Below, piece after piece: positions 35,246-45,400 of a DNA stretch of 64,000 nucleotides; the first letter of the stretch is position 1, and the number at the start of each line of letters is the position of its first letter. The position numbers and the translations under genes are program-made. The DNA comes from Bacillota bacterium (lineage in GTDB: Bacteria; Bacillota; Clostridia; TANB77; CAG-465). The stretch spans positions 5,300-69,299 of the forward strand of contig JAEWRE010000067.1 in the NCBI GenBank assembly GCA_023460235.1, given 5' to 3'. The notes beneath the pieces were generated by a model that did no database searches, had not been told where the DNA came from, and saw only the letters and a list, made by a program, of their open reading frames with translations.

Positions 35246-38206
35246 ATGAAAAAAAAAGGGATAAGTCTTATTGTATTAGTAATAACAATAATAGTAATAA
35301 TAATAATAGCTGGAGCAATAATACTAAATTTAAGTAAAAACAATCCAATAGAAAGTGCAAAAAAAGCAAAATTTTTAAATGATATTGACACATTTAAAAG
35401 TGAACTTTCTCTCTATGAGTTAGGCAAAATGGCTGGTACTGACGGAAATTATGATCCAAAGTTATTAAACGCTGATAAAACTGGTTCAACAGATGGTGAA
35501 AATACAACAATAACAGATATAATAACATCAATGGATAAAACAAGGTATCCTGATATCTTAGAGGTTGTAGCCGGAGAATTAGTATATGTGGGAAATAATC
35601 AAGATGAGTCAAATTGGTCAGATGGAGTAATTGAAGTAAAAGATTTTAAAATAAATATATCAGTAATACCAGATACAACACATTTTAGTGGAACAATATC
35701 ACTTACAGGAATGATGGTAGATGTAAATAAAATTGATTATTACAAAGTATATTTATCAACAACAAGTGGAGAACATGGCGATACGCCAGCACAAGAAATA
35801 AAAAAGAAAGAAACACCTGTAGACTTCAATATAACTGAAGGTGTCGAACCAAATAAAACATATTATATAATAGTTGAAGTTAAGATGAGTAATGAATCTA
35901 ATGTGAGAATAAAAGAAGTAAAAGTAAATTCATCAATAGATAGCACAGCACCAAACACGCCTCTAATATCATTATCAAATTATTCAAAAGAATTATTAAT
36001 AACACCAGTAGCAATTACATTAATAGATAATGAGGGTGGAAGTGGAATTAATAAAACAGGTAGTAAATATATAATTGATCAAAATTCAGCAAATTATGCT
36101 GAAGATGATAATATATGGCAAGCAGGAGCAATAAATTTAACATCTGGGAGTTTTATTGGAGATGTAGCGTCATTAGGGATTGAAGTTCCATCAGATGGAG
36201 AGTATTATATTCACGTGCTTTCAGTTGATAATGCAGGAAATAAAAAATCATCAACATCTTCAAAAGTAATAGTAGATACAATAGTACCAAATGAAGCAGA
36301 AATCACAATACCAACAAGTACAACAACAGGCAGTGTTGATGCAACAGTTTTATTAAGTGATAATGAAAGTGGAAGTGGTATAAATTTAACTGAAAGTAAA
36401 TACATATACTCAACAGTTTCATCACCATATGGAGATACTGAACCAATATGGAATAGTGCAACTGTATTTACAAAAGAAACTGAGAGGATAACCTTAACAT
36501 CAAGCACAAATGAAATATATTATTTACATGTACTATTAGTTGATAAGGCCGGAAATAGAAGAGAAGTATTATCAAGTGGCGTAACAACAAATACAGATAT
36601 ACCAGTAGCGCCAACCATAATAGGAACAACAGATACAAATGTATGGACAAATCAAAATGTTACATTAACAGTAAATGAAGTTACTTCACCTGGAATAACA
36701 AGATATGAATATTCTATAAACGGAGGAAATTGGCAAACATATAACAGTACAAATAAAATAGTAATAACATCATCAGGAACAACAACAGTAAAAGCAAGGG
36801 CAGTGAATAATGTAGGAGTAAATGGAGCAGAAAGTACAGGATATATAGTAAAAATAGACCAAACAAATCCATCAGTTTCATTTGGGACAAATGGAGCAAG
36901 TAATGTCGCAGTAGCAACTACTACAGTAATATTAAATGATAGCGAAAGTGGAATAAATACAAGTACATTAAAATACGTATGGAGTACAAGTATAACAGAA
37001 CCAAATAATGGATGGTCAACTTTTAATAATGGAGCAACATTAACTTATTCAACAGATGGCACTTACTATTTGTGGATAAAAGCAAATGACAATGCAGGGA
37101 ATCCAATATCAATAAAATCAAATGCATTTACCATTTTTTCAGAATATAATTCTGTAAAAGGAGTTAATAAACCTAAACTTGTAACAGGAATGACACCAAT
37201 AAAATGGGATTCAAATGGTAATTTAATAGCAACAACAGAATCAGATACAGACTGGTATGATTATACAAATAAAAAATGGGCTAATGCAAGAACAGCCGAT
37301 GGAAGCATGTGGGTATGGATACCAAGATATGAATATAAAATAACAACACCACATACAACTACAGCTCAAACTATATCAGTTAATTTTATACAGGCTACAA
37401 ATACTAGTGCAACTAGTGGATATATAATGCACCCTGCGTTTACATTTGGTACAACTGAACTTACAGGAATCTGGGTAGCAAAGTTTAGGGCTAGTGGAAG
37501 TACTACTTCAGTTAGTAGTTTACCTAGTGCAAGAACTATGATTTTAGAGGAAATAGCAGGTGCCTTTAACGCATGTAGAAATATGGAAGCATATTATGGC
37601 TCAAAATACGGATGGGGAACATCTGGTAGTGGTATTGATACTCATTTAACCAAAAATATAGAGTATGGTGCAATATTATATCTATCTCAAAGTACATATG
37701 GAATTAATTCAAATATAGAAAAAAATATTAATACTCAATATTATACTGGAGGAGGTTCTGATAGTACGTCATATATTTTAAATACATCTCAAAGCACAAC
37801 TGGTAATGTATTTGGTATATATGATATGAATGGACCATATCAAGAATCTGTATCTGCATATATTGGTGCATTAAGTACATCTGGTCAATATTATACATTA
37901 GCTAGTGCTGATATAAAATATAAGGATGTATATGTTATAGGTTCTACTGATTCCTATACTGAAAATTATGAAGCTAATTCTGGTAGAAAAGGGGATGCAG
38001 TTTATGAAGTAAGTGCTTCTCCGTATGGAACTACTTGGTATTTACAATATTCATCTTATCCAACGTCATATGATCCAATATTTACAAGAGGAAGTCATTA
38101 TGCATCAAGCAGTTCATATGGAGCATTTTCAGTTACGGGTACAGATGGAGATTATTATAGTAAAGTAACATTTAGACCAGTATTGGTTGTTGGAAATGGA
38201 CTTTAA
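35246..38206 (+). CDS. Prepilin-like surface protein with Ig-like repeats and FGE-like C-terminal domain
   Basis: About 986 residues from ATG 35246 with GGAGG upstream. Order: prepilin-like N-terminus KKGISLIVLVITIIVIIIIA, a spacer, several bacterial Ig-like repeats (about 140-640) with recurring DxxSGIN and VDNAGN motifs, then an FGE/C-type-lectin-like domain (GMTPIKW, WVWIPRYEYKI, LTGIWVAKFRAS, GNVFGIYDMNG, final FRPVLVV). The C-terminal domain is homologous to those at 32351 and 47107. It probably projects a ligand-binding head from the surface. Confidence 0.75.
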   Translation: MKKKGISLIVLVITIIVIIIIAGAIILNLSKNNPIESAKKAKFLNDIDTFKSELSLYELGKMAGTDGNYDPKLLNADKTGSTDGENTTITDIITSMDKTRYPDILEVVAGELVYVGNNQDESNWSDGVIEVKDFKINISVIPDTTHFSGTISLTGMMVDVNKIDYYKVYLSTTSGEHGDTPAQEIKKKETPVDFNITEGVEPNKTYYIIVEVKMSNESNVRIKEVKVNSSIDSTAPNTPLISLSNYSKELLITPVAITLIDNEGGSGINKTGSKYIIDQNSANYAEDDNIWQAGAINLTSGSFIGDVASLGIEVPSDGEYYIHVLSVDNAGNKKSSTSSKVIVDTIVPNEAEITIPTSTTTGSVDATVLLSDNESGSGINLTESKYIYSTVSSPYGDTEPIWNSATVFTKETERITLTSSTNEIYYLHVLLVDKAGNRREVLSSGVTTNTDIPVAPTIIGTTDTNVWTNQNVTLTVNEVTSPGITRYEYSINGGNWQTYNSTNKIVITSSGTTTVKARAVNNVGVNGAESTGYIVKIDQTNPSVSFGTNGASNVAVATTTVILNDSESGINTSTLKYVWSTSITEPNNGWSTFNNGATLTYSTDGTYYLWIKANDNAGNPISIKSNAFTIFSEYNSVKGVNKPKLVTGMTPIKWDSNGNLIATTESDTDWYDYTNKKWANARTADGSMWVWIPRYEYKITTPHTTTAQTISVNFIQATNTSATSGYIMHPAFTFGTTELTGIWVAKFRASGSTTSVSSLPSARTMILEEIAGAFNACRNMEAYYGSKYGWGTSGSGIDTHLTKNIEYGAILYLSQSTYGINSNIEKNINTQYYTGGGSDSTSYILNTSQSTTGNVFGIYDMNGPYQESVSAYIGALSTSGQYYTLASADIKYKDVYVIGSTDSYTENYEANSGRKGDAVYEVSASPYGTTWYLQYSSYPTSYDPIFTRGSHYASSSSYGAFSVTGTDGDYYSKVTFRPVLVVGNGL

Positions 38207-38321
38207 TAAATTAATGATTTGAAGATATAATTAAATAATAATATATAAAAAAATCAGAAACACAGGAATTTATATTTTACTTTTTATTTTTAAATATTTT
38301 AAGCAAAAAACATATATATAA

Positions 38322-38350
38322 TTTACATAATACAAAATATATGATATAAT
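38322..38350 (+). promoter_or_regulatory. Promoter of the 38381 gene
   Basis: TTTACA (38322-38327), 17-base spacer, TATAAT (38345-38350), 30 bases before the start codon. Confidence 0.65.
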
Positions 38351-38380
38351 TGAAGTAATCGATATTAAAGAGGAAATTAT

Positions 38381-38686
38381 ATGTTAATACAAACTCCACT
38401 TTTAATAGTAATTGGAATAATAGCATGTGTAGGTATTTTAAGCAAACCTAAAAAAACTGATGATAACAAAGAAGATAAGAATGATTTTCCAACTGGATAT
38501 GAACTTTTAAAAGAGTTAAGAGAAATTAATATGCCAGGATATGATTTATGGAAATATGATTTGTTTTCTTTTGATTCATATATTTTTAGAGAGTATGTAT
38601 ACACTTATGAAGTAACTGGTGGAAATACACGTGAGGTTGCTTTAAGGCGGGCGTTTGAAAAATATGTAAATACACATAACACATAA
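38381..38686 (+). CDS. Small hypothetical protein with N-terminal hydrophobic segment (101 aa)
   Basis: 101 residues: hydrophobic N-terminus (about 2-20, LIQTPLLIVIGIIACVGIL), a charged linker rich in Lys and Asp, and a C-terminal part with YVYTYEVTGGNTREVALRRAFEKYV. It is probably a membrane-anchored small protein; I recognise no family. AAAGAGGA precedes the ATG. It has its own promoter and terminator. It contains one of the few in-frame CGG codons (near residue 89). Confidence 0.55.
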   Translation: MLIQTPLLIVIGIIACVGILSKPKKTDDNKEDKNDFPTGYELLKELREINMPGYDLWKYDLFSFDSYIFREYVYTYEVTGGNTREVALRRAFEKYVNTHNT

Positions 38687-38697
38687 AAATAAAACTA

Positions 38698-38738
38698 AAA
38701 TAAGCATTGAATCTATTATAGATTTAGTGCTTATTTTT
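38698..38738 (+). terminator. Intrinsic terminator
   Basis: AATAAGCA and TGCTTATT close a hairpin that also pairs GAATCTAT with AGATTTAG imperfectly, followed by TTTTTC. Confidence 0.6.
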
Positions 38739-38813
38739 CTATGTATTTACATTGTTCTATTGAAAATATTAGTATTTTGTAGTAATATAGTAAATATTAG
38801 TGAGGTTATTTTT

Positions 38814-40193
38814 ATGAGAATGTATGATGTTATAGAAAGAAAAAGAGATAAGAAAGAACTTACAAAAGATGAAATATATTTTTTTGTAAATGGATATAGC
38901 AAAGGTGAAATACCGGATTATCAGATGTCTGCGCTACTTATGGCAATATTTTTAAATGGAATGACAAGAGAAGAACTTGTATATTTAACATTTGCCATGC
39001 GTGATTCTTCAAATAAACTTGATTTATCTGAGCTAAGAGAACCAGGTAAATATATAGTAGATAAACACTCTACTGGGGGTGTGGGAGATAAAGTTACATT
39101 AATTGTTTTACCTATAGTTGCAGCTCTTGGAGTTGATGTTTGTAAAATGTCAGGTAGGGGACTTGGATTTACTGGTGGAACTGCTGATAAGTTAGAATCA
39201 ATTGTTGGATATGATATTAATATACCTCTTGATAGAGCAATTGAACAAGTAAAAGATATAGGTGTATGTTTAATATCTCAAAGTAGTGAGATTGCTATTG
39301 CAGATAAAAAAATATACGCACTTCGCGATATAACAGCAACGGTTGAATCTATAGATTTGATAGCAGCATCAATAATGAGTAAAAAGCTTGCATCTGGTGT
39401 AGATAAAATAGTACTTGATGTTACAGTAGGTAGTGGTGCATTTATGAAAAACACAGAAGATGCTATAAAACTTGCAAAAACCATGGTAGATATTGGAAGA
39501 CTAGCAGGAGTAGAAACAAAAGCTGTACTTACATCTATGGAAGAACCACTTGGAAGAAACGTTGGAAATGCTCTTGAAATAAAAGAAGTTATTTCATTTT
39601 TACTTTCTGATGAATCAACAATTAACTCAGAAGAAGTAAAAGATTTAAAAGAAGTAGTTTTTGAAATTTCAGCATATATGATGAAAATGGCTGGAGTTGG
39701 AGAAGACATTGAAAAAAACAAAGTTGAAATACTAAAAGCAATAACTTCAAAAAAGGCATATGATAAATTTATCGAACTTATCAAAGCACAAGGTGGACAT
39801 ATATATAACGTATATATGGACTGGATTGGAATGAATCTTGATATGCCAGTTCTAAATGATAATGTAAAATATATGAAACAGATACATGCTCAAAATGATG
39901 GATATATTGTATCTATAGATAGTAAAAAAATAGGTGAGGCGTTGGTTTGTCTTGGTGGTGGAAGATTAAAAAAAGGTGATCCAATTGACTATTCAGTAGG
40001 TTTTGAATTTAGTAAAAAAGTTGGAGATAAAGTTAATGAAGGAGATACAATCCTTACAGTATTATACAATGATAAAGATAAATTTAATGAAGCTTTTGAA
40101 TATATAGAAGATGCAATATATATTGATAATATTGAACCAAAACTTGGTATTGCATTAAAAAATAAGCCACATATAATTGATATAATTAGTTAG
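38814..40193 (+). CDS. pdp: Pyrimidine-nucleoside (thymidine) phosphorylase
   Basis: 459 residues from ATG 38814 (MRMYDVIERKRDKKELTKDEI), 8 bases after GAGG; the frame extends upstream but without a site. The signature KHSTGGVGDKVTLIVLPIVAALGV and the SGRGLGFTGGTADKLE phosphate-binding stretch identify the family. It splits uridine, thymidine or deoxyuridine to base and (deoxy)ribose-1-phosphate for salvage and carbon use. It follows a terminator, so is probably transcribed alone. Confidence 0.94.
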   Translation: MRMYDVIERKRDKKELTKDEIYFFVNGYSKGEIPDYQMSALLMAIFLNGMTREELVYLTFAMRDSSNKLDLSELREPGKYIVDKHSTGGVGDKVTLIVLPIVAALGVDVCKMSGRGLGFTGGTADKLESIVGYDINIPLDRAIEQVKDIGVCLISQSSEIAIADKKIYALRDITATVESIDLIAASIMSKKLASGVDKIVLDVTVGSGAFMKNTEDAIKLAKTMVDIGRLAGVETKAVLTSMEEPLGRNVGNALEIKEVISFLLSDESTINSEEVKDLKEVVFEISAYMMKMAGVGEDIEKNKVEILKAITSKKAYDKFIELIKAQGGHIYNVYMDWIGMNLDMPVLNDNVKYMKQIHAQNDGYIVSIDSKKIGEALVCLGGGRLKKGDPIDYSVGFEFSKKVGDKVNEGDTILTVLYNDKDKFNEAFEYIEDAIYIDNIEPKLGIALKNKPHIIDIIS

Positions 40194-40235
40194 AAGCTAT
40201 AGTATATTTTAAAAATTAATTGAAAGGAGAATATT

Positions 40236-41255
40236 ATGGAAGGATCTGATAAAATACAATATAAAGAAATTTTTGAAAATGTTAAAACAGAAATTTTAAA
40301 ATCACAATACAAGGCTATGCAAGTAATAAACAAAGAACTTATATTTATGTATTGGCATATTGGAAAGATAATATTAGATAATTCTAAATGGGGTGATAAA
40401 TTTATCGATAATTTATCTATTGATTTAAAATTAAATTTTCCTGAAATAAAGGGCTTCTCAACTAGAAATTTAAAATATATGAGAAAAATAGCACAAGAGT
40501 ATCCTAATTTTAAATTTGTGCAAGAGGTTCTTGCACAAATTACATGGTATCATAATATAATTTTAATTGATAAGTTGAAAGATTTTGAAATAAGAAAGTG
40601 GTATATTAATGAAATAGTAAAAAATGGTTGGTCGAGTAATGTTTTAAAAATGCAAATAGATAGTAAATTATATGAAAGACAAGCTATTTCTGAAAAAATT
40701 ACTAATTTTCAAAATACTTTACCTGATATACAAAGTGATCTAGCAATACAGACATTAAAAGATCCATATATTTTTGACTTTATTAGTTTGAAAGGTCAAA
40801 TTAGAGAAAAAGAAATTGAAAATGCTATGATAAACAAAATAAAAGATGTTCTTATCGAACTTGGAACTGGTTTTGCTTTTGTTGGAAATCAATATAAATT
40901 GACAGTTGGTGATAAAGATTATTTTATTGATTTACTATTTTATCATCTAAAATTGAAGTGCTACATTGTTGTTGAATTAAAAGCAAGAGAATTTGAACCA
41001 ATAGATGCAGGGCAAATTAATTTTTATTTATCCGCCATTGATGATTTAGTAAAAGATAAAAATGACAATAACACTATTGGGTTAATTTTATGTAAAAATA
41101 AAGATAAGTTTACAGCAGAATATGCTCTAAAGGATATAAATAAGCCTATTGGTGTAAGTGAATATAAAATATTAGAGGATATGCCGGAATATCTACAAAA
41201 ACAATTACCAAAAGTGGAAGATATTGAACTTCATATTCAAGATATAGAAGAGTAA
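40236..41255 (+). CDS. DUF1016/YhcG-family PD-(D/E)XK nuclease
   Basis: 339 residues. The N-terminal DUF1016_N domain has YWHIGKII, GFSTRNLKYMRKIAQEYP and VQEVLAQITWYHNIILIDKLKD. The C-terminal nuclease domain has FVGNQYKLTVGDKDYFIDLLFYH and CYIVVELKAREFEPIDAGQINFYL, giving the D...ExK active-site pattern. Such proteins are often found with restriction or mobile genes, but here the neighbours are housekeeping. GAAAGGAG precedes the ATG. A 12-bp perfect inverted repeat (40514-40540) lies inside the gene. Function in the cell is not established. Confidence 0.88.
   Translation: MEGSDKIQYKEIFENVKTEILKSQYKAMQVINKELIFMYWHIGKIILDNSKWGDKFIDNLSIDLKLNFPEIKGFSTRNLKYMRKIAQEYPNFKFVQEVLAQITWYHNIILIDKLKDFEIRKWYINEIVKNGWSSNVLKMQIDSKLYERQAISEKITNFQNTLPDIQSDLAIQTLKDPYIFDFISLKGQIREKEIENAMINKIKDVLIELGTGFAFVGNQYKLTVGDKDYFIDLLFYHLKLKCYIVVELKAREFEPIDAGQINFYLSAIDDLVKDKNDNNTIGLILCKNKDKFTAEYALKDINKPIGVSEYKILEDMPEYLQKQLPKVEDIELHIQDIEE
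40514..40540. repeat. 12-bp perfect inverted repeat within the DUF1016 gene
   Basis: ATTTGTGCAAGA (40514-40525) and TCTTGCACAAAT (40529-40540) with a three-base loop. It encodes the conserved FVQEVLAQI segment, so it may be just codon coincidence. Confidence 0.6.
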
Positions 41256-41299
41256 AGTTCATTATTTAATTATAAATAAAGTATAAGGAGATGTAAAAT

Positions 41300-41893
41300 T
41301 TGAGAATTATAGCAGGTAAATATAAAGCAAAAAGATTAAACGGACCAAAGACTGAAAAAACAAGACCAACATTAGATAGAGTTAAAGAAGCGATTTTTTC
41401 CATATTACAACCATATTTAACTGAAAATTCAAACGTATTGGATATTTTTGCTGGTACTGGAAATTTAGCACTTGAAAGCATAAGTAGAGGTGCAAAATTT
41501 GCTTGGATAAATGATATAGAAAATGTTGCCATTTCGACAATTATCTCCAATACTCAGTTGACTAATGCCACTGAATATGTTAAAATAACTAAGAAGGATT
41601 ATATAAAAGTTTTAAACCAAATTCTAAATGAAAATATGTTTTTTGATATAATTTTTATAGATCCACCATATGACTCAATGTATGGTATAAAGACACTTAA
41701 ATATATTTCAGATACTAAAGATAAAATTTTGTCAAAAAACGGTTTGATTGTTTATGAAACTGACAAGAATTTTATTAGTAAAATACAAAAGAAAGATATT
41801 GAAATTTTAGACAACTTTGAAAATCTAGAATGTTTTGATGTAAGAAACTATGGCAATGTAGTTTTAAGATTATATAGGTGGAGGGAATTGTAA
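41300..41893 (+). CDS. rsmD: 16S rRNA (guanine966-N2)-methyltransferase RsmD
   Basis: 197 residues, TTG start after AAGGAGAT. The start RIIAGKYKAKRLNGPK, then TRPTLDRVKEAIFSIL, the SAM motif VLDIFAGTGNLALESISRGA and catalytic IDPPYDS are RsmD features. It methylates G966 of 16S rRNA. Its TAA overlaps the next ATG (TAATG), so the two genes are coupled. The coaD gene that often follows is missing. Confidence 0.93.
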   Translation: MRIIAGKYKAKRLNGPKTEKTRPTLDRVKEAIFSILQPYLTENSNVLDIFAGTGNLALESISRGAKFAWINDIENVAISTIISNTQLTNATEYVKITKKDYIKVLNQILNENMFFDIIFIDPPYDSMYGIKTLKYISDTKDKILSKNGLIVYETDKNFISKIQKKDIEILDNFENLECFDVRNYGNVVLRLYRWREL

Positions 41894-42330
41894 TGGAAAT
41901 ATTTACACTATTAGAAAATTTAGAAGAATTATTAGAATCTGGAACTAAGGTACCTTTTTCTAGTAAAGTTATGGTTGACGTTGAGGAGTTAAGAGAAATA
42001 CTAGAAGATATACGTTTAAAACTTCCTGATGAATTAAAACAAGCAAAGTGGGTTAAAGAAGAAAGACAAAGAATAATAGCAGATGCCGAAAAAGAAGCAG
42101 ATAATTTGATAAAAGAAGCAGAGAGCAAAATAATCAGTTTAGTTAATGATAATGTAATTACTAAAGAAGCTTTAGCACAAAAAGAAGCTATAATTGAAAG
42201 TGCGAATAAAGTTTCAAGAGAAATTAGCGTTGGAACTCGTGATTATGCTGATGCAATTTTACAAAGAATTGAAGAAGTATTAAAAGAAACTATAGATATT
42301 GTTCATAATAATAGAAAAGAGTTAAAGTAA
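41893..42330 (+). CDS. Coiled-coil protein with ATP-synthase-B/H-like helix
   Basis: 145 residues from ATG 41893, with GGAGGG upstream overlapping the rsmD end. Almost all helix: residues 55-145 are rich in Glu, Lys and Ala (for example IIADAEKEADNLIKEAESKI) and should form a long coiled coil similar in look to ATP synthase B/H subunits. Similar proteins follow rsmD in some clostridia; their function is unknown. ftsK follows after 28 bases. Confidence 0.6.
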   Translation: MEIFTLLENLEELLESGTKVPFSSKVMVDVEELREILEDIRLKLPDELKQAKWVKEERQRIIADAEKEADNLIKEAESKIISLVNDNVITKEALAQKEAIIESANKVSREISVGTRDYADAILQRIEEVLKETIDIVHNNRKELK

Positions 42331-42358
42331 TTTAAAACTATTTGAGGGTTGATATATA

Positions 42359-44890
42359 ATGGGAAGAAGAAAAGTAAGTAAAAAGCAGACAGTAAATAAA
42401 AAATCGAAACAATCAAGTAAAAAGACTATTGGAAGTGACATGTTAGGTGGAATTTTAATAGTCTTAGGTCTTATATTTATTGTATTTTTAACATTTAAAA
42501 ATGTTGGAGATATTGCAGGATTTATAAAAAATATATTTATGGGTGCATTTGGCAAAGTTGCTTTTGCTTTTCCAGTTATACTAATTATTCTTGGAGGAGT
42601 ACTTATTATATCTGAAAATAAAGTTAATGCATCAAAAGAATTAAAAAAAGGTATTCTTGTAATGACAATACTTTCAGCTCTTGTATATATATTTACTGCA
42701 TCAAGCTTTGATATATTTAGTAATCCTGTAAAATTTATTGTAGAATCATTTAATTTTGGAATAGATGGGACAAACAGTGCTGGACTTGTTGGTGCAATTA
42801 TTGCATCTTTACTGTTTAAATTAGTTGGTAGTGTTGTAACAAAAATATTACTTTCTTTTATTATGTTAGTATCTGTGTTACTTGCTTTTGATATATCATT
42901 TAAACAACTTTTTTATGGAATATATAATGTTTTTGCATATATATATAATAATATAACAAATGCTCTAAATGTTTTATTTAGAGGTGATGGAGAAGATGAT
43001 TCAGAAGTACTAAGCACAGAAATGGAAGAAAAATTTGGTGGTCAAAAGAAGCTTTCAAAAAGAGAACTTGCTCTAATTAATAAAAAAGAACAAGAAGAAA
43101 ATAATAAAATGAAAGAAGCAGGAAATCCAAATGCACATGAAAATGTTGTATTAAATAGAAATGATCAAATAGAATTTGATATTAATAAACTTGGCGGTAA
43201 GCAAAGTGAAGCTGAAATTCAAGGTAAACAAAAAAGAGATGAATTTTTTAAACTTCAAAAAGAACAAAAAGAAGATAAAACAATAAAAGAAGTACTTACT
43301 CTTGATCATACGAAACATGTTGAACAAGATAATTATATATTTCCACCTATTGAAATACTTAACTCACAAAAGTCTGGTGAAGGAGTTGACAAAAAATCAA
43401 TACATGCAACTGCTGTAAAACTTCAAAAGACACTTGCTAGCTTTGGTGTAGATGCCAAAGTAACAAATATTACTAGAGGACCTACAGTAACTAGATATGA
43501 ACTTACACCAAATACAGGTGTAAAAGTAAGTAAAATAGTAAATCTTTCTGATGATATAGCACTAAATCTTGCAGCAAAAAGTATAAGAATAGAAGCTCCT
43601 ATACCTGGTAGAGCAGCTGTTGGAATAGAAGTTCCAAACGAAGCTCCGGAATCAGTAGCTTTAAGAACAGTTATAGAATCAGATACTTTTAAAGATCATA
43701 AATCAAAACTTGCTTTTGCACTTGGTAAAGATGCAGCAGGTGAAATAGTGGTTGGTGATATAGCAAAGATGCCTCATGTACTTATTGCAGGTGCAACTGG
43801 TTCTGGTAAGAGCGTATGTATAAATTCTCTTATTGTATCTATACTATATAAGTCTAAACCAAGTGAAGTTAAAATGATATTAATTGATCCTAAAATGGTT
43901 GAACTATCAGGATATAATGGTATACCACATCTTTTGATACCAGTAGTTACTGAGCCTAAAAAAGCTGCAGGAGCACTTAACTGGGCAGTACAAGAAATGG
44001 TAAACAGATATACATTATTTGCTTCAAAGGGTGTAAAAGATATTAAAAGTTATAATAATGCAATGGAAAAAGAAGAAGGTTCAAAACTTCCTCAAATTGT
44101 AATAATTGTAGATGAACTTGCAGACCTTATGATGGTTGCACCAAACGATGTTGAAGATGCAATCTGTCGTCTAGCTCAAATGGCAAGAGCAGCTGGTATG
44201 CACCTTGTAATTGCAACACAAAGACCATCTGTTGATGTAATTACAGGTATAATTAAAGCAAATATACCATCACGTATAGCTTGTACTGTTTCATCACAAG
44301 TAGATTCAAGAACAATACTTGATATGGCTGGAGCTGAAAAATTACTTGGAAAAGGAGATATGCTATATTTCCCTGTTGGTGAGACAAAACCACTTAGAGT
44401 TCAAGGTACTTTCATATCTGAAGAAGAAATTGAAAAAATAGTTGAACATATAAAAAGTACTGTTGATGTTTCATATAGTGATGAAATCATAGAAAGTATA
44501 GAAAACTCTAATGTAAGATTAAAAGGTGAAAGAGGAAAAGTTGCCTCAGATGCTGCTGAAGTGGAAGATGATGGTGACGAAATATTAAATGACGCAATTG
44601 ATCTTGTTGTAGATATGGGGCAGGCATCTGCTTCAATGTTACAAAGAAGATTTAAAATAGGATATGCAAGAGCTGGTAGACTTGTAGATCAAATGGAAGA
44701 AAGAGGAATAGTATCTGGTTATGAAGGAAGTAAACCAAGACAGGTACTAATATCAAAATCAGAATGGCAAGAACTAAAATTTGGAGCGATGTCAGATAAT
44801 GATGAAGAGGATGATAACAATGATCCTCAAGATTCAAATTTTAATTTAGTTCAAAGACAAATAAATTCAAAGATTGATGTAGAATTATAA
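42359..44890 (+). CDS. ftsK: DNA translocase FtsK/SpoIIIE
   Basis: 843 residues. Four or so membrane spans in the first 190 residues, a charged linker, the alpha/beta motor domain with Walker A GATGSGKS (about residue 480) and Walker B IIVDELADLM (about 580), ATQRPSVDVITG, and the C-terminal gamma winged helix (SMLQRRFKIGYARAGRLVDQMEERGIV). It pumps chromosomal DNA through the septum. No second FtsK-type gene is seen here, so whether it serves vegetative division, sporulation, or both is open. Confidence 0.95.
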   Translation: MGRRKVSKKQTVNKKSKQSSKKTIGSDMLGGILIVLGLIFIVFLTFKNVGDIAGFIKNIFMGAFGKVAFAFPVILIILGGVLIISENKVNASKELKKGILVMTILSALVYIFTASSFDIFSNPVKFIVESFNFGIDGTNSAGLVGAIIASLLFKLVGSVVTKILLSFIMLVSVLLAFDISFKQLFYGIYNVFAYIYNNITNALNVLFRGDGEDDSEVLSTEMEEKFGGQKKLSKRELALINKKEQEENNKMKEAGNPNAHENVVLNRNDQIEFDINKLGGKQSEAEIQGKQKRDEFFKLQKEQKEDKTIKEVLTLDHTKHVEQDNYIFPPIEILNSQKSGEGVDKKSIHATAVKLQKTLASFGVDAKVTNITRGPTVTRYELTPNTGVKVSKIVNLSDDIALNLAAKSIRIEAPIPGRAAVGIEVPNEAPESVALRTVIESDTFKDHKSKLAFALGKDAAGEIVVGDIAKMPHVLIAGATGSGKSVCINSLIVSILYKSKPSEVKMILIDPKMVELSGYNGIPHLLIPVVTEPKKAAGALNWAVQEMVNRYTLFASKGVKDIKSYNNAMEKEEGSKLPQIVIIVDELADLMMVAPNDVEDAICRLAQMARAAGMHLVIATQRPSVDVITGIIKANIPSRIACTVSSQVDSRTILDMAGAEKLLGKGDMLYFPVGETKPLRVQGTFISEEEIEKIVEHIKSTVDVSYSDEIIESIENSNVRLKGERGKVASDAAEVEDDGDEILNDAIDLVVDMGQASASMLQRRFKIGYARAGRLVDQMEERGIVSGYEGSKPRQVLISKSEWQELKFGAMSDNDEEDDNNDPQDSNFNLVQRQINSKIDVEL

Positions 44891-44905
44891 AAAAAGGAGG
44901 AAAAA

Positions 44906-45400
44906 ATGGCAATAAGAAATTTAAGATTTGAAGGCGATGAAATACTAAGAAAAAAGTCAAAACAAATCGATGTAATAGATGATAAAATTAAAGAATTGGC
45001 ACATGACATGTTAGATACTATGTATGCTAGTGATGGAATTGGGCTTGCTGCTTGTCAAGTAGGAATGCTTAAAGCCATGATTGTATATGATGTATCATAT
45101 ATAGAAGAAGATGAAATAAAAAAACCAGTTGTACTTATTAATCCAAAGATAATACAACGTTCAAAATCTATGGTACTAGTTGAAGAAGGATGTTTAAGCT
45201 TTCCAAATGTTTTTGAAAATGTAGAAAGACATGAGAAGGTAAAAGTAGAATTTTTAGACTTAGAAGGTAAAAAACAAGTTATATCTGTAAAGGGAATTGA
45301 AGCTGTTGTAGTACAGCATGAATTAGATCATTTAGAGGGAATAATTTTTTTAGATAGGATTGAAAAGAAAAATGAAACCAAAAAAAGAATACAGTATTAA
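44906..45400 (+). CDS. def: Peptide deformylase
   Basis: 164 residues with all three motifs intact: GIGLAACQVG, EEGCLSFP and QHELDHLEG. It removes the N-formyl group from new proteins using a divalent metal (Cys, His, His). ATG after AAAAAGGAGG, 15 bases after ftsK. The next gene begins inside its 3' end. A more divergent relative is at 9146. Confidence 0.95.
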   Translation: MAIRNLRFEGDEILRKKSKQIDVIDDKIKELAHDMLDTMYASDGIGLAACQVGMLKAMIVYDVSYIEEDEIKKPVVLINPKIIQRSKSMVLVEEGCLSFPNVFENVERHEKVKVEFLDLEGKKQVISVKGIEAVVVQHELDHLEGIIFLDRIEKKNETKKRIQY

